From contig NC_092270.1 in assembly GCF_036320965.1 (NCBI RefSeq), positions 21,202,440-21,266,439 on the forward strand: a stretch of 64,000 nucleotides of DNA, given 5' to 3'. The first letter of the stretch is position 1. Every line of letters starts with the position of its first letter. The notes under the pieces are model-generated. The model searched no databases, was not told the origin of the DNA, and saw only the letters and a program-made list of their open reading frames with translations. Shown piece after piece: positions 1 to 20,560 of this stretch. The DNA comes from Panulirus ornatus (lineage: Eukaryota; Arthropoda; Malacostraca; Decapoda; Palinuridae). A program made the position numbers and the translations under genes.

Positions 1-129
1 TACAGCCACATAACCCAGCTGTATTATTGATGTAGTTAGAATAATATATCTTGTAAATAAAAATTTATAATGTATTCTTGGATCATGTTAGACCAGCGCC
101 TCGTTTTTTATATCCATAAACCTAAAAAA

Positions 130-334
130 TTGAACGATTGTTCTGTAATATTACAGCAATTTCCCACCCCTCCCCCCACAAATACAGTGATTTCATAGAA
201 TAACTGAAATAGGTCAGCTTGCTGTATTGATTGAACGATTGTTCTGTAATATTACAGCAATTCCCACCCCTCCCCCCCCCCACAAATACAGTGATTTCAT
301 AGAATAACTGAAATAGGTCAGCTTGCTGTATTGA
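130..334. repeat. Tandem duplication, two ~101-104 bp copies
   Basis: Two adjacent near-identical units begin at 130 and 231 with TTGAACGATTGTTCTG. They differ mainly in the length of an internal C-run. This looks like a recent local duplication with no coding content. The flanks (1-129 and 335-904) are AT-rich and show nothing recognisable. Confidence 0.85.
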
Positions 335-904
335 TTGCTCGACCACAGTTCTATGTATAACACAAGAAAATCCATTTCGTGACCTTGAAATTTCTAACCG
401 GTTCGCCACAGGTTTCAGACTGGTACATAATAATTCATAAACTACTGTATTGCTGTATTTTATTATCGTCAACAGTAAATTCTTGTAGCTGTATAACCAA
501 ATTGAAATGTGAAACTATGTCATGTTACCACGTATTGCTAAAATGATTCATAAAGTCTATTTGATATTTACATCAATTACTTTAAACTGTAAATACCAAA
601 TAACTTATTTAATGCAGAAAAGAAAACGTGTAAACAGTAAACAGCTTTTAATTGTATCAACCAAGATCAGTAAACATTGAACAGTACGTATTGCACCTGC
701 TCGTGAGACCAGCTTCCCATTTTCGTTAACCATAATAGTCCTACCCTTCATTAACAGATACAAGCTGGTATTTCCTCATAGAAAATGGGTCACCAGTTGT
801 CAGCACAGCTTCTGGTGATGGCAGAGTGATGTGTATGTGGTCATGTCTGTGTACCAGACCAGCAGACCAAAGTAAACAATTCTGCATCTTATATATGACA
901 CATT

Positions 905-1040
905 CTATGTGTGGCGACGGGAATGGATGAAGGCAGCAAGTATCAATATGTCCATGTGTATATATGTATATGTCTGTGTATGTATGTGTATGTATACGTT
1001 GAAATGTATAGGTATGTATATATGTGCGTGTGTGGACGTG

Positions 1041-1115
<75 letters not shown>

Positions 1116-1200
1116 GTGTGTGTGGGTGGGTTGGGGCTATAGTCTTTCGTCTTGTTTCCTTGCGCTACCTCGCTAACGCGGGAGACAGCGACAATATGAT
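905..1200 (+). mobile_element. Retroposon 3' end (GCTACCTCGCTAACGCGGGA family), copy 1
   Basis: The copy runs from a TATGTATATGTCTGTG-type segment, through a (TA)n expansion at 1044-1112 and GTGTGGGTGGGTTGG, to the core CGCTACCTCGCTAACGCGGG and a GACAGCGACAA end followed by another (TA)n. The same order of blocks recurs at 19384-19586, at 40352-40637 in reverse, at 53268-53384, and at the 3' end of the LINEs ending near 41925 and 53721. It is therefore either a severely 5'-truncated LINE copy or a SINE sharing the LINE tail. The (TA)n blocks are expanded inside and after the copy. Confidence 0.75.
1044..1112. repeat. (TA)n microsatellite
   Basis: About 34 TA units inside retroposon copy 1. 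Confidence 0.95.
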
Positions 1201-1201
1201 A

Positions 1202-1206
<5 letters not shown>

Positions 1207-1266
<60 letters not shown>
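1207..1266. repeat. (TA)n microsatellite
   Basis: About 30 TA units directly after the 3' end of retroposon copy 1. Confidence 0.95.
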
Positions 1267-1269
<3 letters not shown>

Positions 1270-1529
1270 ATGGTGGTGTCAGGCGAGAGTAAATGACTGA
1301 CATAATGGAGGCGAGTGAGGCGAAGTGATGGCTGACATTAAAATCATCGTCTTATTCCAGTAAGTCAACAGAATATCTTATTACTTTTATTATATATTTT
1401 TTAAGGTAATTTCTTTACTAGGATTAAGGAAAGTAAATATAATTTCGTGCTGTGGACCAGAGAACGAAGTTTACCTTCGTGTGTTGTTGTGGACTTGTGC
1501 TGCCATCTGGTGGTCAGGTCCACAAGCTA

Positions 1530-1700
1530 AACAAAGGCGCAGCGCGGGGCGGCGCGCGCGCGCGCGCACCCTCCCTCCCTCAGGAAGGCGCGTACTTCCT
1601 CTTGTTGGAATCCTTTGAGGTACATCCCCCACCGGCGGCCACAACTCCTTTGCATAATCTACTCGCTCTCCCTCCCTCCTGCTCGCGGTGAGGGAGGGCG
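1530..1700. other. GC-rich, CpG-containing island
   Basis: This is a locally GC-rich stretch in AT-rich surroundings. It has repeated CpG (a GCGCGCGCGCGCGC run near 1553-1566), GGCGGCC, and two oppositely oriented GAGGGAGGG/CCCTCCCTC tracts. It could be a promoter-proximal region, for example for the missing first exon of the tubulin gene about 8 kb downstream. No ATG followed by a good splice donor was found in it, so that link is a guess. Confidence 0.35.
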
Positions 1701-2039
1701 AGCGAGTGTTGCTGTCGTGGCTCAAAAAGGCGCGAACACGATCGAGAGTTCGGTGGCTTGTCCGCCATGTTTTTTTTCTTACCTGTTTCTCATCCCTTTT
1801 CTACACTTGTTGTCATGTGTAGTTAGTGATTAATTATATCTTATGGTGGTTTGAGAGGCTGTTCGCTACCCATGCAAGAGCGTCTTTAAATTACTAATGT
1901 GATTGCTTGTACCACTAGGCTGTTCGATGCTGCCATCTGGGTTTGTTTATATTTCTCGTATGAAAAATGGCCGGCCATTTTCGTCCTTGTCGAAGGTGTA
2001 ACGGTCGTTTAAGGTCGTTATGATGGCTCTTGTGCTGTG

Positions 2040-2217
2040 GCTGAATACATGATCAGTGAGGGAGGGAAGGTGGAGTGTGGAGGGAGGGAGAGTGAGGTGT
2101 GGGGGTGTGGGGTGTGTGTGGGGGAGGAGGATGCAAGGAGGGTGGGGGGGTCTGGTGATGAGTCATGAGGGTAGAGACCATGGCGACCATCCGTGTCGGT
2201 CAAAGACCAGGGAGGGT

Positions 2218-2248
<31 letters not shown>

Positions 2249-2250
2249 GG
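2040..2250. repeat. Purine-rich GGGAGG tract and (CA)n
   Basis: At 2056-2160 the + strand is almost all G and A/T with GGAGGG and GTGTGG runs. A (CA)n run follows at about 2220-2248. No gene is supported here. From 2255 to about 3000 I see only AT-rich single-copy-looking sequence. Confidence 0.7.
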
Positions 2251-3044
2251 GTCTTCATATATACATTTACGTACCAATATATCCTCATCTTTTGAAGTGT
2301 AATCCTTCCCTTTGTCATATTTCAGCACTTTATTTAGTATTACTTCACTACACTATGGATTTAGATGAGTTTTTATAGTTTATATGAGGTTAGCCTGCTA
2401 TACTGTAGCGCCATGGAATTTTTTTTTGCTATATTCCGGTCCTTAATCTTTCCCTCCGTCGCCATCTGGCAACCCCGACCCACACACAACAACTGTTTTT
2501 ATTTACCTTTTATGGCACTTGACCTCCAATGACCCCCTCCCATCTGTGGTGGGATGGTAGTTATCCACTCACCCTCCCACCATCTGGGATGGTTTGGTAT
2601 AATCACACCCGTTAAACGAGCAGTTATTGTTGGTGATTCATACTGGTGTGGAGAACTGGCAGTTCAAGGTAGTTAGGTCATGCACTGGTGCTCACGTTAT
2701 TAATAATGGCCATTTACACATCGTGGCCATTTACTGAACTAGTATGTGGAACGATTCGCTGCAGAATACATGCGTCTCCAGCTAGCGACCCATTATATAC
2801 ATTCTGCCATAAACATTTCAACTCTTCATAAATGTTAGATTGCTCACATGTACTTCGGAAAGTAATTTAACTTATAATTAACTTATAATTAATTATAATT
2901 TAACTTATAATTAAAGACAGGGGCTTGAAGCTAAGCATAGGGTAATTACCAATTACGTTGTGTATCTGGTCAGCATTTAAAAAAAAATGACCTAAGAATT
3001 ATGGAAATGGTATGAGAAAAATCGGCCAAAAATTAAAATTGGGC

Positions 3045-3112
3045 AAATATATTTTTTGCCCATAATGGAATTTTTTCAGTTTATATAATTTTTTGCCCAT
3101 AATGGATTTTTT

Positions 3113-3155
<43 letters not shown>

Positions 3156-3190
3156 TGCCCATAAAGGAATTTTTTCAGGTTATATAATTT
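3045..3190. repeat. AT-rich tandem repeat, TTTTTTGCCCATAATGGA units
   Basis: Three units share TTTTTTGCCCATAATGGA followed by TTTTTTCAGTTTATATA. The last contains a (TA)n expansion at about 3119-3146. Noncoding. Confidence 0.8.
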
Positions 3191-3344
3191 TTTTCATAAG
3201 TGTTGTAATAAGCTCTTTCCTCTTGTCTCTTTTTTTTATGTTCAATAATAAACCTTGTGTTATATGAAGAAAAGCAACAGTTGTTTCTATGGAGAAAATA
3301 CAGCAAATCAAACCATAGGAAAATACGTTACCACTTAAAGCAAA

Positions 3345-3945
3345 AAAATGTAAATTTTTAAGATTAAATTTAAGACGGATCAAAATTTTTACGTAAGTTT
3401 TTAGAATTAAATTTAAGAAGTTGGATCAAGATTTTTACTTAAGTTTTTAAAATCAAATTTAAGACGAATAAAAATTTTTACTTAGTTTTTAAAATTAGAT
3501 TTAAGACGTTGGATCAAGATTTTTACCTAAGTTTTTAAAATTAAATTGAAGACGTTGGATCAAGATTTTTACGTAAGTTTTTTAAAATTAAATTTAAGAC
3601 GTCGGATCAAGATTTTTACATGTTTTTAAAATTAGATTTTAAGACGGTGGATCAAGATTTTTACCTAAGTTTTTAAAATTAAATTTAAGACGGATCAAGA
3701 TTTTTACATGTTTTTAAAATTAGATTTTAAGACGGTGGATCAAGATTTTTACCTAAGTTTTTGAAATTAGATTTAAGACGGTGGATCAAGATTTTTACCT
3801 AAGTTTTTTGAAATTGACTTTAAAACGGAACAATTTTTTGTACTTAATTTGCTTTAGATTAGATTTAGGACGGATCAATTTTTTTTGTAATTTTTTTTAG
3901 ATTGAAATTTAGGAAGTTGGGTCGAGATTTTAGTTTTGAATCGAT
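3345..3945. repeat. AT-rich satellite array, ~60 bp period
   Basis: About ten diverged units contain GGATCAAGATTTTTAC, then TAAGTTTTTAAAATTA, then AATTTAAGACG. Units vary in length (about 45-62 bp) and decay toward the right end, as expected for an old array. Confidence 0.85.
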
Positions 3946-4059
3946 AGATTTATCGATTAAAAGTAGATTAGGTTGATTATATGCATAATCGAAGGTATTC
4001 AGTGACGTAAGAGAAAAATTGGCCCAACAAAGATATTAAGATGATCCTGGGATCGAACC

Positions 4060-4173
4060 AGTACAGTGGGATACAGTGGGATACAGTGGGATGCGGGTAT
4101 CCCGGAGGTGTGGGATGGGAGTATCCCACAGTGGGACGGGAGCGGTGGGAGGTGTATCAGGTTGTGGGAAGGT

Positions 4174-4250
<77 letters not shown>
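4060..4250. repeat. GTGGGATACA short repeats followed by (TA)n
   Basis: Three CAGTGGGATA units and related GGGAG/GTGGGA motifs run to about 4177. A (TA)n tract of about 36 units follows at 4178-4250. From 4260 to 5000 the DNA is AT-rich with no recognisable feature. Confidence 0.85.
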
Positions 4251-4252
<2 letters not shown>

Positions 4253-5107
4253 TTCATCGTTTGTAGGATAGATTTCATTATAAAATCTATATATAGATTA
4301 GTAATATAGGATCCTTTAAATATGCTATAGTTGGAACAGAATCTTCTATACTCTCTTGTCATATATATACATTTTCTTCAGTTTAGGGCCAATCAATATA
4401 GTGATTTATATATATTTTTAAACAAATATTTCCTATTGAATTAAGCTAGTCACGGATCTACGGAGAAAATGTCTTAAGTTGAAGATTAAAATGTTAGGAA
4501 TTTCACGTTCAAATTCTTCTGTCATCTTGAACACTTACCCAGTCAATAGACTTTTATCAGACTTGATAGATAGATGATAGAGAAGTTAGCCAAGTATTAT
4601 TATATAAACTGTAAAACACCTATTGAATTAAATTTACAGTGTGGAATATTACCACGTTAATGTCATTTGTAAATATATATATCAATTTTTGAATGCTGAT
4701 CACTTAAGACTTTAGAAGCGGTCTAATACAATCCCAAAAAGTATACAGTTAATTTGATATTGTTCACTAATGAGAGACAGAAAGACTTTAATGTATATGG
4801 CCATGCAATAGAAAACGGGAAATAAATAATGAGATGCAGATGTTGTGATTATTTTAAGACTTTCTCGCATATGTGCGGATCTCCGTAAATTCTTCCATCT
4901 TATCAGTTTAATAAAAAAATCCAAATATAAAAATGTAGATTACTAAGTGTTAAGAGATAATGATATAGTGTTAGATCTTAAAGAACTTCTATATATATGT
5001 GAGGTGTGGCAACTGAGTGTGTAATATCAACTGTGGACGGATCCAGTAAACTGATGGCGTATATTTCTGTGAGAGATTACGTTAGGCTAAATATAATTGA
5101 TGGTGAG

Positions 5108-5252
5108 AGTCGTGTGTGGGAGAGGAGAGGGGAGAGTGTGTGGGAGAGGAGAGGGGAGAGTGTGTGGGAGAGGAGAGGGGAGAGTGCGTGGGAGAGGAGA
5201 GGGGAGAGTGTGTGGGAGAGGAGAGAGGGGAGAGTGTGTGGGAGAGGAAGGG
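5108..5252. repeat. 24-bp tandem repeat (GGAGAGTGTGTGGGAGAGGA)
   Basis: About six head-to-tail units of 24 bp built on GGAGAGTGTGTGGGAGAGGA, one with TGCG in place of TGTG. Because 24 is divisible by 3 the array is open in several frames, but the translation is simple-sequence protein and not a supported gene. Confidence 0.9.
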
Positions 5253-5724
5253 AAGACACAGGCATGAGGATGATGGCAGAGGAGGAAGATAAAGAGAGAT
5301 AACGGGTTCTCAGACCCGGGATTATTATAGAAAGAAATGGCGTTTTTGTAGACTTGTACGGATTCTGACGTCATGGCTTTTAGCTTTTGATTACCTTCAA
5401 ATCCCACACTAGACACAGGTCATGAAGATAATATATCTACCCTTGTAGATATATTATCCACAGTTCTAAATTAGGAGCTCTTGCTTTCTACTTGTCATGT
5501 AAACGTTAGAATAAATAAATATCGTTATAGGAAGAGAGAGAGGGGTTTAATTAGCCTATTTTAAGGCGGACAAATCCAACATTGTAGCGACGTTACGTGA
5601 AGCGGATTAAAGTCAGGCAGGGATTTCATGTCTGAAGAAAGATGTTTGCTTGAGTTAGATTAAAGGGAGAGTTAGGGAATGGTAGCCAAATCTGATGTTG
5701 CAACCAGTCCATGGAATGTTGATT

Positions 5725-5728
<4 letters not shown>

Positions 5729-5757
<29 letters not shown>
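5729..5757. repeat. (GA)n microsatellite
   Basis: About 14 GA units. The surrounding 5260-6020 shows no coding evidence. Confidence 0.9.
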
Positions 5758-5759
<2 letters not shown>

Positions 5760-6019
5760 AACTCAGCCCATTTGCCTACCAACGAACCTTTCATTTTCCA
5801 TTCATGGTTTACTGGTCGCTTCTCCACTTGGCACTTGTTAATTTGTAATCATATCATTGGAATCAAATCAGCAATTCAGAGGCTTATTTTCATGATATAC
5901 TAACAATACGTCTCTAATTAATAAACTCCATTGAGCTCAAAGTATAATACTATTTACTTATTTTTCTGCACTGTTGAAATAAGTTTGTACATTTTACCTG
6001 CTAGTCATCCATCTTAACG

Positions 6020-6440
6020 AAGTTAGGACACCTAACCCAAGTTAGAACACGCAACCCAAGTTAAGATACAAGGCAAGTTAGAACACGCAACCCAAGTTAA
6101 GATACAAGGCAAGTTAGAACACGTAACCCAAGTTAAGATACAAGGCAAGTTAGAACACGTAACCCAAGTTAAGATACAAGGCATGTTAGGACACGTAACC
6201 CAAGTTAAGATACAAGGCAAGTTAGAACACGCAACCCAAGTTAAGATACAAGGCAAGTTAGAACACGCAACCCAAGTTAAGATACAAGGCAAGTTAGAAC
6301 ACGCAACCCAAGTTTAGATACAAGGCAAGTTAGGACACGTAACCCAAGTTAAGATACAAGGCAAGTTAGAACACGCAACCCAAGTTAAGATAAAAGGCAA
6401 GTTAGGACACGTAACCCAAGTTAAGACACCAAACCCAAGT
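6020..6440. repeat. 36-bp tandem repeat (ACCCAAGTTAAGATACAAGG)
   Basis: About eleven units of 36 bp contain AAGTTAGAACACGCAACCC and AAGTTAAGATACAAGGC. Edge units are degenerate. Open reading in one minus-strand frame reflects the 12-codon period. Confidence 0.9.
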
Positions 6441-6689
6441 TAAGACGCCATACCCAAATTAGAACACCTAATTTTAATTAGGATCTCTTAAGGTTATTTC
6501 TTCAACTTGCACTTAAAATTTAGGGGTAACCTTTAAGGAGTTTTATGTTCATACATGTATATGTTACTTTAACACTCAAGAAAATGTAGATTCTGTGAAG
6601 TGAGGTGCTGAGTCTATATTCGTAAACTCGTTCATCCAAATTCTTAATGGTGGGAAAAAAGTGGTGTAAAACTGTACACGAAGATGAAG

Positions 6690-6693
6690 CCTG

Positions 6694-6725
<32 letters not shown>

Positions 6726-6832
6726 CAATGACACCCTGTTCTCTGGGATACCATTACTGGCACAAGTCGGGTGTGTGTGTGTGCTTGGTATGCCTTTCCT
6801 GGCTCCTGTGTGTGTGTGTGTGTGTATGTGTT
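6690..6832. repeat. (CA)n and (GT)n microsatellites
   Basis: (CA)n at about 6692-6722, and two (GT)n runs near 6770-6782 and 6808-6830. They lie in opposite orientation, so the strands could pair. Confidence 0.9.
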
Positions 6833-7019
6833 GTAACAAGCTGTTGGTTGTTTGGTTATTTAAGCATTAGGTCCTTCAGCTGCTAGGGTCATTTAAGGTC
6901 AGCGTCGTTGTAATCAATCAAAAAAAGTTGACCACTTTCAGGTGTTTCAGATAACTCAGACCATACACCTTCCTATTGCATATATGACCTTTGCTGTAAG
7001 GTACAGTAATATGAGAAAT

Positions 7020-7212
7020 TACAAAACTTATAATCAAAATATTTACTCCTATAATCATAATATGGTTAAAACACGTATAATCAAAATATTTACTCCTATA
7101 ATCATATGGTTAAAACACGTATACTCAAAATATTTACTCCTATAATCATATGGTTAAAACACGTATAATCAAAATATTTACTCCTATAATCATAATATGG
7201 CTAAAACACGTA
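7020..7212. repeat. AT-rich tandem repeat, ~46-52 bp, four units
   Basis: Four units contain AATCAAAATATTTACTCCTA then TAATCATA and GGTTAAAACACGTAT. Noncoding. Confidence 0.9.
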
Positions 7213-7442
7213 TAGTAACTATAGCTATTATGTATCTCTGATCTATTCTGTATTTGTGTGTACTGCAATTCCATTGCTCAACTAATTTTCATCACACATA
7301 GCTTGTAGTGTACATGATACAGTTGTGGGTGTTGGATTTCGAAAATACAATCTATCTTGCATCACATCTACTGTTCGCAAGAGATTTGGTTGACACTAAC
7401 GGATGATAAAGCTAAACTTTTACCATCTCATCTAAAGTAAGA

Positions 7443-8517
7443 ATGTCTGCTCAAGAAAGACGCTCACATGACATACGTCAGGAAAAGGAAACAAGACTTT
7501 TCTCATATTTTCGTGGATGGACCGCTCTGTTTGGGCAGCAACATGGACGCATTATTCCACTGCTTCTCCCAAGAGCACACGAGCTCTCTCAATGGCGCTT
7601 CTTCATCCACTCGTCACAGAAAAGTGTGAAACTGATGCTGGTCCACGATGGGAACAAGAAGCCCTTCGTTCCTGTAGGGCATCAATGCACATGACTGATG
7701 AGAACATGTAGGGGGCTCCTAGATGCCATGAAATGCAACAATTGCAACTGGAAATTATGTGGAGACTTGAGAGTGATGGACATGCTGATGGGATGCAGTC
7801 ATGATTCTCGAAATACTGCAGGTTTTTTATGTCTCTGGGAGACTCAAGCCACTTCCAGGCGTTATATGGAGCCGGACTGGCCACAAGGATCATATGAACC
7901 AGGAATTTCGTGTCCAGGATAAGCCTCTGGTTGATCCACAAAATGTTCTTCCCTGCTGCTCCACCTGAAGCTTGGTCTTAGGAAGCAATTTGTGAAAACA
8001 CTTGTCAAAAGAAACCCAAAAGGATTCGGGTATGTGATGGAAGAATTTGCCGTCACTGAGGCTAAGTTGAAAGAAGGCATCATTGTTGGTCTGCAGACAA
8101 AGGAACTCCTGGAAGACCACATTTTCAGCACAACACATCTTGACCTGGAGCTGGAGGCCTGCAACTCTTCCAGTTGGCCATCTGAAAATTTTTTGGGAAA
8201 CATAAGGTCTCTGGATTTTGAAAGCAGCGTGAAAAGACTTCTGAAAATCCGATTCTGTACTGGGATGCAGGATGGTGCTCAAAGGTGCATTTCCTTCACT
8301 CACATCTGGACATTCTTGCGAGAACCTTGGAGCTGTGTCTGATGAACAAGGAGAGCGCTTCCATCAGGACATCAGTGTGATGGAGCCTCGATACCAGGGT
8401 TTCTGGAATGAAGGAATGTTGGCAGATTACTGCTGGATGTTAAAAAGGGACGACCCTGAATCAGAGCACCATACGAGGCCCAAAGCTCTGCTTTTAGCTT
8501 GTGAAGATCGCCATTGA
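7443..8517 (+). pseudogene. Decayed copy of multicopy metazoan ORF family (GAVSDE.GERFHQDI)
   Basis: Translation in shifting + frames gives pieces of one protein in order. At about 7580-7690 there is SQWRFFIHSSQKSVKLMLVH. At 7700-7925 there is a KCNNCNWKLCGDLRVMDMLMG segment, then FLCLWE and WPQGSYEPG. At 7955-8230 there are LHLKLGLRKQFVKTL and EAKLKEGIIVGLQ, then NFLGN. At 8305-8450 there is NLGAVSDEQGERFHQDIS, followed by RYQGFWNEGMLADYCWMLKR. I recall this segment order from uncharacterised proteins present in many copies in cnidarian and arthropod genomes. Their function is unknown to me and they may be transposon-associated. At least three frame changes and internal stops show this copy is broken. 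An AATAAAA motif lies at about 8600. Confidence 0.65.
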
Positions 8518-8609
8518 AAGTTACAAGCTCAAAGTTTATACCTTGTCCTGGATGATATCTTCTTTGTGTACCTTCTACCTAGGAATACTGAATTTTCCCA
8601 ATAAAAAGT

Positions 8610-9560
8610 TTGAACTGGTACAAATCTCATCATTTTACCTTTGTTCGTGCATCATGTGGCTGTAGATAAACTGAAAAAAGTATGTTTCTGTAGAAAGAAC
8701 AGATAGTACATTAGTAGTGAAATATTATTGGTGTATTGGTGGTAGGTGCTCAGCAAGGAGAAATGTTCCATATACAAAAAACTCCTTTGCTTACAATGGC
8801 TTGAGGTTCAGTGTGTGAGGCTGAAGTTGACTTTAATATTGTCTCTTGGCTGTGATTACTAAATCTTTCTCCTTACTTGTTCGCCATTTCCCTTAGTGCC
8901 TGGAACAGAAATAGGCATGACCTCATCCTTTCTCATCATACCTGTAATTACCCTACTATAGTTGGAAAAACTAGTTAGTTCATGGTCTGTCTCCACATTT
9001 CAAAGAATATATATAATTTTTCACCAGTTATCTTTTGTGTTATTTTTTTTTAGATGGCTGGGTAGTGTTATGTAATCACATCTTTACATTGGTATGATTT
9101 TATAGGAGCTTATGCAAATCTCTCACTGCTGAGACTTGAGTCCTACAAAGCAGGTTGAAAATATTGTCCACTTAAAGTGAAATTTTCTTAATCCAGTTTG
9201 TTTTCTAATGATAGATCAGTTTGAACATATTTTCTCCTATAAATCTGACGGAAAAAGCTTGTTCATTTTGCCTTTTCCTCAATGGCACCTTTTGCTCTGA
9301 GATCTTTTGAGGAATTTTTTTTTACTTTTATTCTTTTATAGAGATTGAGATCTTTCCCTACCATGGGAAACCATATCTTATACACAAATGTATTAGTACA
9401 AAGAAATCAGATGATACAGATGGAAGAGTAAATAAGATGTGGAGTTTCTGGTTTGGTTATTGCATGTTTTATGAAAATGTATACAATTGCCCTCCAAAAT
9501 TGGATAACATGGGTTGGGAGAAATGTGCATTGGAAGATACACTGACTGCTTTTTCTTTCT
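8610..9560. other. Non-coding sequence 5' of the first recognised tubulin exon
   Basis: AT-rich sequence ending in the pyrimidine tract and TTTAG acceptor at 9551-9564. I searched for an ATG followed directly by a GTRAG donor, as expected for the tubulin initiator exon, and found none here. It is probably the 3' part of intron 1. Confidence 0.5.
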
Positions 9561-9564
9561 TTAG

Positions 9565-18003
<8,439 letters not shown>

Positions 18004-18173
18004 ATGAAGCTAAAGATCTAAAAACTCCATTTAATGTTTTAATTAAAAGGAGATAGATTATGTGTTTGCAGCACTGGATAAATGATGCACACTATCTGAA
18101 AATTGTTGGTAGTCAACCCTATTTCAATGGTGATGTATTGATTACAGTGACTCAGTTTCCCACCAGAATATCA

Positions 18174-18179
18174 AATAAA
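18174..18179 (+). terminator. Polyadenylation signal AATAAA of alpha-tubulin
   Basis: The first canonical AATAAA after the stop lies 171 bp downstream of the TAA at 18001-18003, giving a short 3' UTR typical of tubulin mRNAs. Confidence 0.65.
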
Positions 18180-18199
18180 TGGTGGTATCCACAGTATGT

Positions 18200-19380
18200 G
18201 TCATTTCTTTCCTTTAAGGACTTTTTAAAAGCAGGTATGTGACTGTAGCACCGAGAAAGGGTGAATACTATGTGTTAAGCAAGTGTTGATCATTGTGACA
18301 TTTACTGGTAGCTTAGGCGGTGATGGTAATTATCTCAGTTCTACCAGGAACTTAGAAGCTTCAGTCAGCTTTTCCTGCTAATGAAGCTGGTGAGCTTGGA
18401 TACTCTTGTTGAAATGGTGGCTATTTCACCACATTACAGACTGGCAGCAGAACGTGGCTGGTCTCTGACTTTTGGGTCAGCCAAGAAATAGATTCCTGCT
18501 TGGGTCCAATAATGTGGCGTGGAGAATTTTATGTCCATTATGAAGGGCGATGATTGACACTGATCTCTATGGACGAGGTTAGCTATGAGGCTCTAGTGCT
18601 AATGGGATAGGAACTCCTTGTTGAATTTGCCTAATCAGTTGGTCACCCATGTGGCTCAGATGGGGAAGAATATGCCTGTCAATATGGGATCCAAGGGTGT
18701 GATCCACACCCGCCCAGCTCCTACCATACCGTAATTTTCAGGTCGGACTAAACATAATGAAGAGTTAGGCGAGTGGCTGAGGGATGCTAATGAGAACAGG
18801 TGGGTCAGCTGGGGAAGGAGGAAGTGACTTGTGGATTTTTAGAGCGGCCAATTTTGTCTACAAGTCCGCAAAAGTGAGGTGGGAAGAGTAGAGAAATCGT
18901 TTGCTTGTTTCGAAAATGCTTTTGGAGAAATTGAGTTATATTGAGCATGAGACATTGTTCCAGAAGCCTTTAAGGTAGCCACAAGGGGGTGATTGGGAAT
19001 TTGCAGATGCAATGGAGCTGGAAGACAGGAAGAAGGAATGCGGTGTTGCGTACCTACTTTTATAGGAATTTAAGGATTGTATTGATGTGAAGCTTAGAAA
19101 TGAAGGGAAGACCATTCACATGAGCCATGGGAAGGGTTGGCTCAACGGGTGGATGTCAGAGTAATAATGGCGTCGCATGAGCTTGCCGTATCTCAAAGTC
19201 ATTTGCCAAAGTCGAAATGTAGGAGCAAAATAACGTCATGGTCGCACGGTGGGAGAAACCCATATTTCGAGCATCTTTGTAGCACCCATTGTGGCCAAGT
19301 GTGTGGCCATTACAGCGTGTGGTAACATAAAACATAATGGGGCCTCACTCTATTAGAGGGAGTTCATACAGTACAGGCAG
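18200..19380. other. Intergenic sequence, nothing recognised
   Basis: No tandem repeat, long open frame or transposon protein block is visible. Short open stretches lack recognisable motifs. Confidence 0.6.
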
Positions 19381-19383
19381 ATT

Positions 19384-19586
19384 ATGAATTATGTACATGT
19401 GTATATATGTATATGTCTGTGTATGTATATATATGTATACGTTGAAATGTATAGGTATGTATATGTGCGTGTGTGAACGTGTATGTATATACATGTGTAT
19501 GTGGGTGGGTTGGGCCATTCTTTCGTCTGTTTCCTTGCGCTATCTCGCTAACGCGGGAGACAGCGACAAAGTATAATGATAATAAT
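19384..19586 (+). mobile_element. Retroposon 3' end (GCTACCTCGCTAACGCGGGA family), copy 2
   Basis: A compact copy without internal (TA)n expansion. It has GTGTATATGTATATGTCTG, GTTGAAATGTATAGGTATG, GTGTGGGTGGGTTGG-like, TTTCGTCTGTTTCCTTGCGC, CTCGCTAACGCGGGAGACAG, and an AATAATAAAAAAAAA tail. This is the best single reference for the unit length (about 200 bp). Confidence 0.85.
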
Positions 19587-20074
19587 AAAAAAAAAACCCA
19601 GTAAGTTCCATTGAACTTGTTCAAGTGGTATTGCAATGCCAGCCATCTGGTGGTGGTGGTGAATACTCAAAACAAAAACTAAAACAGAAAATTTACGACT
19701 AATATTAGTATGCCACTAAAAGTACACCAGCGATATTAGTAATATTCATAGTATGTGAATATTTATAAAAAAAATTTTTGTTGGTTTCCATGTCGCTATA
19801 AATGAGATATTTAATCGTATTATTGGATGGTGATTTCACTCTTTGCGCTCCGGCAGACCATCAGCAACTCAGCGACATTTCGTTAAGTGAGCTTCTGTTC
19901 ATCATTTTACCCTCCACATGACGTTGTCTTAAGCGAAGCTGAGTAAATACTGAAGGAAGAAGGTAAGTGGAAGTGTTATGACTATTAATGAACGAATGGT
20001 TAGGCGGTGTTCAAGTGGCCAACATGACCATGGGTTCCAGAGTCGGGCAGGGAAAGGATCCGCCATGATTGATA

Positions 20075-20560
20075 CGGGTCAGTCATCAGCGGGTCAGTCA
20101 TCAGCGGGTCAGTCATCAAGGGGGTCAGTCATCAGGGGGTCAGTCATCAGCGGGTCAGTCATCAGCGGGTCAGTCATCAAGGGGGTCAGTCATCAGGGGG
20201 TCAGTCATCAGCGGGTCAGTCATCAGGGGGTCAGTCATCAGCGGGTCAGCCACCAGGGGGTCAGTCATCAGCGTGTCAGTCATCAGGGGGTCAGTCATCA
20301 GGGAGTCAGTCATCAGCGTGTCAGTCATCAGCGGGTCAGTCATCAGGGGGTCAGTCATCAGCGGGTCAGTCATCATTAGATCAGTCATCAGCGGGTCAGT
20401 CATCATTAGATCAGTCATCAGTGGGTCAGTCATCATTAGATCAGTCATCAACGGGTCAGTCATCATTAGATCAGTCATCGTTAGATCCGTCATCAGCGGG
20501 TCAGTCATCATTAGATCAGTCATCAGCGGGTCAGTCATCATTAGATCAGTCATCAGGGCA
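20075..20560. repeat. 15-bp tandem repeat (GGTCAGTCATCAGCG)
   Basis: About 32 units of 15 bp, mainly GGTCAGTCATCAGCG, GGTCAGTCATCAGGG and, toward the right, AGTCATCATTAGATC. The right half alternates GCGGGTC and ATTAGATC units, giving a 30-bp higher-order period. It is open in three or more frames only because the period is 5 codons. Confidence 0.95.

Noticed and set aside
5100..5108. ATG followed by GTGAGAG as the missing tubulin initiator exon
   Set aside because: No 5' UTR or promoter context, and it sits at the edge of a GTGAGAGT-type minisatellite; chance occurrence is likely.
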